This document shows, piece by piece, positions 35,217 through 42,514 of a DNA stretch of 64,000 nt. The notes below the pieces were generated by a model. The model made no database searches. It saw only the letters and a program-made list of their open reading frames with translations, and had not been told where the DNA came from. Every line of letters begins with the position of its first letter. The stretch's first letter is position 1. This DNA is from an uncultured Bacteroidales bacterium (GTDB lineage: Bacteria > Bacteroidota > Bacteroidia > Bacteroidales > P3): contig CALGGY010000155.1 in NCBI GenBank assembly GCA_937915785.1, positions 1 through 64,000 of the forward strand, given 5' to 3'. The position numbers and the translations under genes are program-made.

Positions 35217-37100
35217 ATGGAAACACTAAGAAAAACAAATTTGAAAAAAACACTTGCCGCATTTTGTGTGATGCTTTGTCTGGCGTTGTTGGCCACAGCC
35301 CAGAACGCCCGCATCACAGTATCGGCACCACAAACCGTGGGCGTAGGCCAGCAGTTTCAGGTGCAACTCAAGGTAAACGCCGAACACTCCAATTTCAAAG
35401 CCCCGTCGTTCAAAGGATTAAACCACTTGGGCGGTCCCTACACGTCGCACAGCAGCAGTATATCGTTTATCAACGGGCGCCAAACAAGCTCAATAGAAAT
35501 TAGCTACACATACATCCTCTCGGCCAGCAACGAAGGCCGCTTCACCATAGGCTCCGCCTCATGCGTGGTGGACGGCAAAACCATCTCAAGCGACCCAATA
35601 ACCATAACTGCCGACAAATCGGCCGGGAACCACAACGCCAACAACGGCGGCGGCAACGCATGGGGGAACCAGCGACAGCAGGCACAACAGCCGCAACAAA
35701 GCACGCAAATTACCGACAAATCACTGTTTGTAAGGGCAATAGCCAACAAATCGTCGGTCTACCAAGGCGAAGAAGTTATTGTTACCTACCGGCTTTACTC
35801 CCAAGTGCAGCTGCGGCAATTCCAGATAGAAAAACTGCCCAGCAACAAAGGCTTCTGGAGCGAGGACCTCACCGACGAATCGGCCAACCCACAGGGACGC
35901 GAAGAAATTGTCAACGGCCAGCGCTACACAGTGTACGACATCCGCAAAATATCACTTTTCCCACAAGAAACCGGAACCCTAACCCTCTCACCCATCAACA
36001 CCGAAGTTACTGCCATTGTCCAGACCCAGCGCGCACGGCAGCAATCGGGCTCCATTTTCGACATATTTTTCGACGACCCGTTCTTTGGCGGCAGCTCATA
36101 TCAGGCTGTGAACAAAAAACTAACATCCAACTCCGTGTCCATCAACGTCAAATCGCTGCCCACCGAACCCGACGGCTACTACGGCGCTGTTGGCGACCTT
36201 TCGGTGAAAAGCAGTGTGGACACCAAAAAACTGAAAGCCAACGAAGCCATCACCTACACCCTTACCATCTCCGGCAAGGGCAACCTGATGCTCATCGACA
36301 ATGTGGACATACAATTCCCGCCATCGTTCGATGTGTACGACCCCAAAATAACGCCAAACATAAAACGCTCGGCGGGAGGCGTTAGCGGAAGCAAAACTTT
36401 CGAGTGGGTACTTATTCCGCGCAGCGAAGGCAAATACACCATACCCGCAGCCAATTTAGTGTATTTCAACACCATAAGCCAAACATTTGTAACCAAATCC
36501 ACCGAAAGCTACGACATCGACGTGGCCAAGGGCGACGGCAGCGTAACGGCAGCCAACACCGCCAAAAACAACGTGAAACTGCTGAACAACGACATAGAAT
36601 ACATAAAAACCGGCAGTGCCTCGCTACACCGCAAAGGCGACACGTTTTTCGGCAGCCCGCTGTTCTGGATACTGTTCCTTCTGCCCGTGGCACTTGCCAT
36701 AGCCGCCGTTATCGCCATACGCAAGATAAACCACCGCAACGCCGACCTCGGTGCCGTGCGTCTGCGCAAAGCCACAAAACAGGCCAAAAAACGTCTGCGC
36801 AAAGCCGAAAAACTGCTTGCCACAAACGACGACGAGCAGTTCTACGTGGAAATTTACCAAGCCATTTGGGGCTACGTGTCCGACAAATTCACAATACCCA
36901 CGTCGCAACTGTCGTCGGAAACGATACAAGGCGTGCTGGAAAAGAAAAACGTGGCGGAAAATGTAAAACAGACTATCATGCAAACCATTGGCGAAGTGGA
37001 TTTTGCTCGTTTCGCCCCCGGCGACAGCACATCCAAAAAACAATCCATCTACAACCAAGCCATGCAGATGATACTCGACCTCGAAAACCAATTGAAATAG
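35217..37100 (+). CDS. batD: BatD protein (oxygen tolerance)
   Basis: A 627-aa protein with a signal peptide (LALLATAQN). Large periplasmic beta domains are visible from ITVSAPQTVGVGQQFQVQL, then YQGEEVIVTYRLYSQVQLRQFQIEKLP and GFWSEDL. A single transmembrane helix at about 478-502 is followed by a cytoplasmic helical domain with VRLRKATKQAKKRLRKAEKLL and a SET-TSQLSSETIQGVLE motif. This is the standard BatD layout. A Gly/Asn/Gln-rich linker lies near 140-160. The stop is 2 bp before batE. Confidence 0.92.
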   Translation: METLRKTNLKKTLAAFCVMLCLALLATAQNARITVSAPQTVGVGQQFQVQLKVNAEHSNFKAPSFKGLNHLGGPYTSHSSSISFINGRQTSSIEISYTYILSASNEGRFTIGSASCVVDGKTISSDPITITADKSAGNHNANNGGGNAWGNQRQQAQQPQQSTQITDKSLFVRAIANKSSVYQGEEVIVTYRLYSQVQLRQFQIEKLPSNKGFWSEDLTDESANPQGREEIVNGQRYTVYDIRKISLFPQETGTLTLSPINTEVTAIVQTQRARQQSGSIFDIFFDDPFFGGSSYQAVNKKLTSNSVSINVKSLPTEPDGYYGAVGDLSVKSSVDTKKLKANEAITYTLTISGKGNLMLIDNVDIQFPPSFDVYDPKITPNIKRSAGGVSGSKTFEWVLIPRSEGKYTIPAANLVYFNTISQTFVTKSTESYDIDVAKGDGSVTAANTAKNNVKLLNNDIEYIKTGSASLHRKGDTFFGSPLFWILFLLPVALAIAAVIAIRKINHRNADLGAVRLRKATKQAKKRLRKAEKLLATNDDEQFYVEIYQAIWGYVSDKFTIPTSQLSSETIQGVLEKKNVAENVKQTIMQTIGEVDFARFAPGDSTSKKQSIYNQAMQMILDLENQLK

Positions 37101-37102
37101 CC

Positions 37103-37873
37103 ATGAAAAGAACAATAAAACATATAACGCTACTTGTAGCAGCACTTTTTACCCTTGCGGGAAACGCCTTTGCGCAAAGCAACAACGAGCTTTTCAGCCA
37201 AGCCAACGAGCAATACAAACAGGGCAATTTTGAACAAAGTTCCACCCTGTACAACCAAATATTGGCAAATGGCTACGAGTCCGCCACCCTTTACTACAAT
37301 CTTGGCAACGCCGAATTCCGCCTTGGCAACCTTGGTGGAGCCATACTCAACTACGAGCGCGCCCACCGCCTCGACCCCTCCGACAACGACATTCAGGCCA
37401 ACCTTGAGTTTGCCCGCAGCAAAACCACCGACAACGTGAACGAGATACCGCAGTTTTTCCTTGCCAGCTGGGCCAACAGCATAATAGGACTGTTCTCCAC
37501 CAACGGCTGGGCAGTGCTGTGCATAGTGCTGATGGTGGTGGTCTGTGCCTTGTGGGCAATGTTTTTCCTTGTAGGATCGTTCAACGGCAAAAAAGCCACC
37601 TTTTTCTCGGCTTTGGCACTGACCGCCTTTCTTGCCGTGGCTTTTGTAAACCTTTGCGTGAGCAACAACCGCGCCAACAGCCACAACGAGTTCATTGTTA
37701 TGATGCCCGCCATCACTGTAAAGACTTCGCCCGAAAGCGACGCCACCGACAAATTCCTGCTCCACGAAGGCACCAAAGTTACCGTTGATGAAACAATTAA
37801 CGACTGGAGCAAGATAAAGCTCGCCGACGGCAACACCGGATGGACCGAAAACACGAACATCGAGAAAATATAA
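37103..37873 (+). CDS. batE: BatE: TPR and SH3-like membrane protein
   Basis: A 256-aa protein with a signal peptide (AGNAFAQ), TPR repeats (about 28-105, including LYYNLGNAEFRLGNLGGAILNYERA), two hydrophobic helices (about 130-190) and a C-terminal bacterial SH3-like domain (VKTSPESDATDKFLLHEGTKVTV to GNTGW). I use the ATG at 37103. A longer frame (from 36404) overlaps batD in another frame and has no family support. It ends 9 bp before the WG-repeat gene. Confidence 0.9.
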   Translation: MKRTIKHITLLVAALFTLAGNAFAQSNNELFSQANEQYKQGNFEQSSTLYNQILANGYESATLYYNLGNAEFRLGNLGGAILNYERAHRLDPSDNDIQANLEFARSKTTDNVNEIPQFFLASWANSIIGLFSTNGWAVLCIVLMVVVCALWAMFFLVGSFNGKKATFFSALALTAFLAVAFVNLCVSNNRANSHNEFIVMMPAITVKTSPESDATDKFLLHEGTKVTVDETINDWSKIKLADGNTGWTENTNIEKI

Positions 37874-37882
37874 AAGACCACG

Positions 37883-39151
37883 ATGAACCCGTTGAAAATC
37901 GTCGCACTGACCATTGCCACCCTGCTTATGAGCTTGGCAACGGCCCAAAACACAGAGCCTTACGTAGATGATGAGGACTGCGGCTGCGACCTTTATTTCA
38001 TCAACGGCATACAAAAGACATACAGCAACGGCAAATTCGGGTTCAAACGCGCCGACGGTACCATTATAGCTCCCAACATCTACATCGAAACCGACCGTTT
38101 CCAAAACGGGTACTGCAAAGTGTGGCTCGAAGCCGGCAAATGCGGACTTATCGACTCCACCGGCCGCGAGGTTATACCCTGCCAGTACGCCGACATCGAC
38201 TATTTCAGCTGCGGGCTGGCACGATTTTTCCAGAACTCCCGTTACGGTTTCCTCGACACCGCCGGCAAAGTGGCCATACCTGCCACCTACGTGGCGGCTT
38301 CGGCATTTTTCGAGGACAAGGCCGTGGTGGCCGTCATCACCGACAGTTTCGGCAATCTGGGCTACGGATTTATCGACAAGCAAAACACCCTTGTGGTGCC
38401 CGCCACCTACGAGTACGCCATGCCCTACACCGAGAGTCTGGCCGCCGTGAAAGCCTACGACCGCTGGGGATTTATTGACCACACTGGCCGCGAGGTGCTG
38501 CCAATAAAATACGAGCTTTTAGGGCAGATGCAGAACGGATACACTTTTGCTGTATATAACGGCGACGCAGCCCTTATTGGCAAAGACCTGAAACCCATAA
38601 CACCCTTTATCTACGAGGACATGCAACGTGTGAGCGAGGGTTTGTGCGCCGTAAAAAAAGATGGTCTGTGGGGATTTATCAACACCCGGGGCAAAACCGT
38701 GGTAGCGTGCCAATACGCACGGGTGAGCAGTTTCAGCCACGGGCTGGCCATGGTCAGCGACGGGTCGCTCTTCGGCATAATAAACAAACGCGGAAAACAA
38801 GTGCTGCCAATGGAATACGGCCCCGCCGGCGAGCGCTCTAACGCCTACATGCTGCGCGACGGGCTGGCACTGGTGGAGCAGGGAGGCCGCTATGGCTTTG
38901 TGAACGCCAAAGGCAAATTTGTGGTGCCGATGCAATACACCAACGCCTACCCTTTCAGCGAGGGAATGGCCGCCGTACGCGATGGAGTTTGGTGGGGATA
39001 TATCGACACCACGGGGAAAATTGTGATTCCCGCCAAATACGAGTCGGCGGGATATTTCGAGAGCGGACGCGCCGAAGTGATGCTCAACGGCGTGATACAC
39101 ATGATAGACAAAAACGGAAAATGCGTGAAAAACTGTAAAAAGTTAAGATAA
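37883..39151 (+). CDS. Exported WG-repeat (KWG) protein at the end of the Bat operon
   Basis: A 422-aa protein with a signal peptide (SLATAQ) and about eight WG/KWG repeats. Each has the form G.WGFID..G..V.P..Y......F..GLA.V (RWGFIDHTGREVLP, LWGFINTRGKTVVA and WWGYIDTTGKIVIP are clear examples). The repeats form a beta-propeller-like or solenoid surface. Several Cys (CGCD near residue 32) precede the first repeat. It lies 9 bp after batE and its TAA is immediately followed by the ATG of rseC (TAAATG), so it is in the same transcription unit. WG proteins are not a standard part of Bat operons. Confidence 0.88.
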   Translation: MNPLKIVALTIATLLMSLATAQNTEPYVDDEDCGCDLYFINGIQKTYSNGKFGFKRADGTIIAPNIYIETDRFQNGYCKVWLEAGKCGLIDSTGREVIPCQYADIDYFSCGLARFFQNSRYGFLDTAGKVAIPATYVAASAFFEDKAVVAVITDSFGNLGYGFIDKQNTLVVPATYEYAMPYTESLAAVKAYDRWGFIDHTGREVLPIKYELLGQMQNGYTFAVYNGDAALIGKDLKPITPFIYEDMQRVSEGLCAVKKDGLWGFINTRGKTVVACQYARVSSFSHGLAMVSDGSLFGIINKRGKQVLPMEYGPAGERSNAYMLRDGLALVEQGGRYGFVNAKGKFVVPMQYTNAYPFSEGMAAVRDGVWWGYIDTTGKIVIPAKYESAGYFESGRAEVMLNGVIHMIDKNGKCVKNCKKLR

Positions 39152-39568
39152 ATGGCTGACATCGCAGAACATAAAGGGATAATAACAAAAATCACCGACG
39201 AAACCGTGAGCGTTACCATTGAGCAGGTTTCGGCCTGCGGCTCGTGCCATGCCCGCACATTGTGCTCCATGTCCGATAAAACCGACAAGATAATCGACGT
39301 GGAACGGACACGAATAAAAACCGAACCCCATCTTGGCGACGAAGTTACCGTGGTGGCCTCGGCCGACAAGGGACTTTTAGCCGTAGTGCTGGCTTACATC
39401 GTTCCAGCCATCATCGCAGTGGCCGCAGTTGCCATAGCACTTTCGATTGGAAGCAACGAGCTGGTGGCATCCATCGTGGCACTTGCACTTGTGGCAGCCT
39501 ATTACGGGGTGCTTTATTTGATGCGACAAAAGCTGAACAAAAAATTCGTATTCACCATAAAGGACTAA
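39152..39568 (+). CDS. rseC: RseC/SoxR-reducing-system family membrane protein
   Basis: A 138-aa inner-membrane protein with an N-terminal cytoplasmic Cys cluster, ACGSCHARTLC (Cys29, Cys32, Cys38), and two transmembrane helices (about 70-90 and 97-116). This is the RseC layout. In Bacteroidales rseC normally precedes rnfBCDGEA, and in enterobacteria RseC acts with the Rsx/Rnf complex to keep SoxR reduced. No rnf gene is in the window, so the gene is detached and sits at the end of the Bat-WG operon. The Cys cluster suggests iron-sulfur or redox chemistry. Confidence 0.88.
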   Translation: MADIAEHKGIITKITDETVSVTIEQVSACGSCHARTLCSMSDKTDKIIDVERTRIKTEPHLGDEVTVVASADKGLLAVVLAYIVPAIIAVAAVAIALSIGSNELVASIVALALVAAYYGVLYLMRQKLNKKFVFTIKD

Positions 39569-39579
39569 TTTTCAGCAAC

Positions 39580-39613
39580 AAAAAAAACGGGAGCACCTAA
39601 CGCATCCCGTTTT
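39580..39613. terminator. Terminator between converging rseC and lipoprotein gene (copy 1 of a duplicated element)
   Basis: ACGGGA (39587-39592) pairs with TCCCGT (39605-39610), extended by A/T pairs. On the minus strand a T8 run follows, on the plus strand TTTT. It is probably bidirectional and is nearly the same sequence as the element at 39745-39776. Confidence 0.6.
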
Positions 39614-39632
39614 GGTTCAATCCAGCCTAAAT

Positions 39633-40382
39633 TCAACAAATGATTGCAACACTATTTGAAAAAAAGGGTGTGTATGCCACCCAAACTTCAAATGAGAAAA
39701 GGCAAAAAGCCGATACACCCTTGTTTGCGAAAAAATGGAACAACAAAAAAAACGGGAGCACCGAAAGCGCTCCCGTCATGGTCCAATTCAGGGAAAAAAA
39801 CGGCATCCACCTTACCAAGTGGTAATTTTCGGGATGTTCCGTGTCGATAGTGTTTCCGGGTATGCGTTTGCCTTCCACATCGGCCACTATGTCTTTAAAC
39901 ACCGTCCAATCGCGGTCCTTCAGGCCTATGCCGACAAAAAACAGCGACTTGCGGTTTTGGCGTTGGATACCATTTTGCCCCATTCTTTCGGCGTATAGTT
40001 TCACCGCCGAGTCGTAAGATGCTTCGTCGTCGAAGAAATACCAAGTTTGGCACAACCCTTTCCATTCGTCGAGGTTACCGTCGTCTTTAAATCCCTCAAT
40101 TACAAGATATTGACGCGGCGCCTTGATTGGCAGGTCGCAAAAGCCAAGTTCGTTGCCTTCATATTTGATAACAATACGGTTGTTGTCGATGGTTATGCCC
40201 ACGGCATCGGCCTCGGCAATGTACTGTTCTTCATCCGAAACGGCAGAGGCCACCTGTTCTTGGGCAGTGGCACTCTCTGTGTCGTTGGCAGGTTCGGTGT
40301 TCTCGGTGCTGCCGGCTCCTCCGCAGGCGGTTGCCATCGCAAAAGATGCCACGCACACAAATGCAAGATATGTGTTTTTCAT
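39633..40382 (-). CDS. Putative lipoprotein with suspect C-terminal extension
   Basis: The open frame encodes 249 aa. It has a lipoprotein signal (FAMATAC, Cys near residue 20), an acidic linker (STENTEPANDTESATAQ), then a compact domain to about residue 190 (YLVIEGFKDDGNLDEWKGLCQTWYFF, GQNGIQRQNRKSLFFVGIGLKDRDWTVFKDIV) that I do not recognise. The last 55 residues are hydrophobic and are encoded by a Rho-independent terminator (39745-39776) and sequence beyond it. If the A7 run at 39794-39800 had six bases, a TGA at 39788-39790 would end the protein after about 197 residues, just before the terminator. I therefore think the tail is not real. Promoter not seen; 28 bp separate it from the next lipoprotein gene. 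Confidence 0.6.
   Translation of the reverse strand: MKNTYLAFVCVASFAMATACGGAGSTENTEPANDTESATAQEQVASAVSDEEQYIAEADAVGITIDNNRIVIKYEGNELGFCDLPIKAPRQYLVIEGFKDDGNLDEWKGLCQTWYFFDDEASYDSAVKLYAERMGQNGIQRQNRKSLFFVGIGLKDRDWTVFKDIVADVEGKRIPGNTIDTEHPENYHLVRWMPFFSLNWTMTGALSVLPFFLLFHFFANKGVSAFCLFSFEVWVAYTPFFSNSVAIIC
39745..39776 (-). terminator. Intrinsic terminator inside the 3' part of the lipoprotein frame (copy 2)
   Basis: ACGGGAGC (39752-39759) and GCTCCCGT (39769-39776) form a perfect 8-bp stem with a 9-nt loop, followed on the minus strand by T8. It lies where the end of the lipoprotein gene would be if the frame were one base shorter. Confidence 0.75.
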
Positions 40383-40410
40383 TGAAATGTTTTTTTGTGG
40401 TTTGAAACTA

Positions 40411-40863
40411 TTATTTCACTTGCTCAAGGGTGTGGCGTTCGTAACGCACTTCAATAGTTAGTTTGCCTTCGTCGATATAGAACGAGCCGGGGTCCACACG
40501 TTTGCCGTAGTTCACGGTGCCACGCTCGTCCTCGTAGGTGTAGGTGCCCGAAAGTTTGTCGGAAACCGAGTTGTCCACATTGCCACTTTTGTCGTAGCCG
40601 GTGATGGTGAAGGTGCTCTCGCCGTTCTGGCCAAAGGTAAGCACGTACTCGTAGCGGCTCACTTCGGGATCGCTGATATCCTCACGGCATTTCCATGTGG
40701 TACCAGCCAGCGAGTTGTCGGCGGGAGCCTGGCTTTTCACCTCCTGTTGGGCGGTTTCGGTGTTCTCTGCGTTATCTGCGGTAGCGTTGGTGTTTCCGTT
40801 TCCGCAAGCGGCGGCCAAGGCAAGGCCTGCCATGCACATCAGTGCCAAATACATTCTTTTCAT
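40411..40863 (-). CDS. Small putative lipoprotein, lipocalin-like beta domain possible
   Basis: A 150-aa protein with a lipobox (ALAAAC, Cys near residue 20), an Asn/Thr/Glu linker and a domain beginning SLAGTTWKCREDISDPEVSRYEYVLTFGQNG. The opening L.GTTWK followed by alternating beta strands (GTYTYEDERGTVNY, KLTIEVRYER) resembles small beta-barrel domains of the lipocalin-like or META type in Bacteroidales lipoproteins. I cannot name a family with certainty. The signal sequence is similar to that of the downstream lipoprotein (MK..YLA..C.A...A.AC), so the two may be related by duplication of their export segments. Confidence 0.65.
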   Translation of the reverse strand: MKRMYLALMCMAGLALAAACGNGNTNATADNAENTETAQQEVKSQAPADNSLAGTTWKCREDISDPEVSRYEYVLTFGQNGESTFTITGYDKSGNVDNSVSDKLSGTYTYEDERGTVNYGKRVDPGSFYIDEGKLTIEVRYERHTLEQVK

Positions 40864-40923
40864 TACAATAATTTTTTGATATTAAACAATTTGTGAATTA
40901 AAAATCAAACACGTTCACAACAC

Positions 40924-41448
40924 TCACTGCTGTTGGTTTTTTACAAGACGCACACTAAGATGGTGACAAAAACCACTGTTTTTCACATCTATTTCCGAAA
41001 CAGTGAACCACAAGTCCCATGCGAAGTTTTCCTCTATTTCGAAGGCTGTGGAGCGAGACCAGTAAAAACCCAGCTCCCCAACTCTGCGCAGATCGTCCAC
41101 ACAATCGACATATCCTGCGGCGGGCATAAAAATGGCATTGCCGTTGGGACCGGTGATGTCGTAACCCTTTTCGGATGCGTTCCACCGCCAGTCGCACTCG
41201 TCGGTAAGTTCGTCGAACTGTGCTTTGGTGGGCATCGAATCGCCAAAGGCCGCAATTGCAGCATTGAAATTATAGACACCATCTTCGTTCACCGTTTTCC
41301 AAAGGGTACCGCTTGGCAAGCCTAGATCCACGTAACCCACGGTTGTTGTTTGGGGAACATCGTTCTTGTTGTCGTCGGTACAAGCCGCAATTGCGCCGAA
41401 AGCCACAATCGAGGCCATGCACAGAAGGGCAAAAATTGCCTTTTTCAT
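40924..41448 (-). CDS. FISUMP domain lipoprotein
   Basis: A 174-aa lipoprotein (AFGAIAAC, Cys near residue 23) whose mature part starts with VGYVDLGLPSGTLWKT. This is followed by PTKAQFDELTDECDWRW, GNAIFMPAAGY, and a YWSRSTAFEIEENFAW...DVKNSGFCHHLSVRLVK ending. This is the fibrobacter succinogenes major paralogous domain, widespread in Bacteroidota surface lipoproteins of unknown function. The start overlaps the stop of the upstream gene by four bases (ATGA at 41445-41448), so the two are coupled. Confidence 0.8.
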   Translation of the reverse strand: MKKAIFALLCMASIVAFGAIAACTDDNKNDVPQTTTVGYVDLGLPSGTLWKTVNEDGVYNFNAAIAAFGDSMPTKAQFDELTDECDWRWNASEKGYDITGPNGNAIFMPAAGYVDCVDDLRRVGELGFYWSRSTAFEIEENFAWDLWFTVSEIDVKNSGFCHHLSVRLVKNQQQ

Positions 41449-42131
41449 CTGGATTGTTTTTTAGTTGTTTGGGATTTCTGTTGTTTTTGTTTCATCATCT
41501 GCATAAGGTCTTCTGGATTTACTTTCTCGCCCTGCTGATATTTTTTCTGAAGCTCCTCAAACAGGCCCGATGTTCCGGAAACCTCGGTCTTATAGCCTTC
41601 GGGCAACTGGAAAAGTGAGGCATCCTGTTCGCCCAGCTCTATGTTTATCGTCTTCACGTAGTCGCACTTTTCGTAAAGCACAATGCCCGTTTCCATGTCG
41701 GTGTACCACTTGCTGTCGCCGGAGATGTCGCACCAGCGTCCTTGCCACACTTCCACCCGCTTGGACTCTCGCGTGTCGGCGATGGCGCCTGACAAGCGCA
41801 TCTGCACACGGCAAGCCTTAGCCTTGTGGTCTATCACATAAACGGTAACCACTGGCTTTCCGTCCACAGTTTCGGGTATCTGCAAGGTAACTTGGCCCGT
41901 GGAGATGTTTTTGTTGTACTCGCGGTGAGTTTTGGCGTCGTAATACACCTCAACTTTCATTCCGCTGCCTTCGTACACTTTCATGGCTTTGTAAGAGTAT
42001 GGTCGCCCCACGTTCAAAACCATGGGCTTTGCCGCTTTTTCGTTGACGGGAAGACCGTGCTGATACTGTGCGCTGGCTGAAACGCCGAACAGTGCGGCAA
42101 CAGCCACGAGAAACATTTTTTTCATTTTCAT
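41445..42131 (-). CDS. Exported protein of unknown family
   Basis: A 228-aa protein with a signal peptide (GVSASAQ). I do not recognise the family. The mature part is beta-rich (KVEVYYDAKTHREYNKN, VTLQIPETVDGKPVVTVYVID) and contains GRWCDISGDSKWYTDMETGIVLYEKCDY with two Cys. The C-terminal 45 residues are Lys/Gln-rich and probably helical or disordered (MMKQKQQKSQTTKKQ). The YTDMETG.VLYEK segment is reminiscent of outer-membrane lipoprotein-sorting-like beta scaffolds, but I would not assign one. It is the first gene of a coupled pair with the FISUMP lipoprotein, and a G11 tract lies about 170 bp upstream. Confidence 0.65.
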   Translation of the reverse strand: MKMKKMFLVAVAALFGVSASAQYQHGLPVNEKAAKPMVLNVGRPYSYKAMKVYEGSGMKVEVYYDAKTHREYNKNISTGQVTLQIPETVDGKPVVTVYVIDHKAKACRVQMRLSGAIADTRESKRVEVWQGRWCDISGDSKWYTDMETGIVLYEKCDYVKTINIELGEQDASLFQLPEGYKTEVSGTSGLFEELQKKYQQGEKVNPEDLMQMMKQKQQKSQTTKKQSR

Positions 42132-42302
42132 GACAATAAAAATTTAGAATTAAACAATGATTTGCAGAACAGACAGCTCCGCCTACGGACGGATTGCAAA
42201 CAGCATTTAGCCCGCAAACGACCCGAAGGACCTTTTGCAGGCATTGCCGAAAACTTGCCTAAACCATTATCGGTTATAAAGTTACAAGATAAAACATCTG
42301 GT

Positions 42303-42313
42303 GGGGGGGGGGG
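42303..42313. repeat. Homopolymeric G11 tract
   Basis: Eleven consecutive G on the plus strand lie in the leader/promoter region of the minus-strand pair ending at 40924. Tracts of this kind are prone to slipped-strand mispairing and also to assembly error. Confidence 0.9.
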
Positions 42314-42420
42314 ACAAAATACTGAAACTCAGACATTTACCAATGAAAGAATTGGCGTTATCCAGTCCAAGTCGATATGTTTCAAATTTATACATTTTTG
42401 CCTACAGCATTTTACAACTG

Positions 42421-42428
42421 CAAAAATA
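42421..42428 (-). promoter_or_regulatory. Candidate -7 box for the exported protein/FISUMP pair
   Basis: The minus strand reads TATTTTTG in the context GTGTATTTTTGCAG, a TAnnTTTG match about 290 bp upstream of the start. If used, the G11 tract lies in the transcribed leader. Confidence 0.4.
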
Positions 42429-42514
42429 CACTTTTTTTTCAAAATTTCAGCGATTTTTAACTTGTTTTGCAAAAAAAATTACAAACAGAATATAAACAGC
42501 TGATAAAGAGCGCA

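Larger units (their letters stand above)
42132..42514. other. Gene-free stretch upstream of the exported protein/FISUMP pair
   Basis: These 383 bp separate the flippase stop from the start at 42131. They hold a G11 tract (42303-42313), a TATTTTTG -7 box (42421-42428, minus) and a weaker TAACTTTA (42277-42284, minus). Between about 42140 and 42290 the minus strand is open in one frame (containing KGPSGRLRAK and SVRRRSC) without a start of its own; it may be a remnant or a dispersed element. No RNA gene was recognised. Confidence 0.6.
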
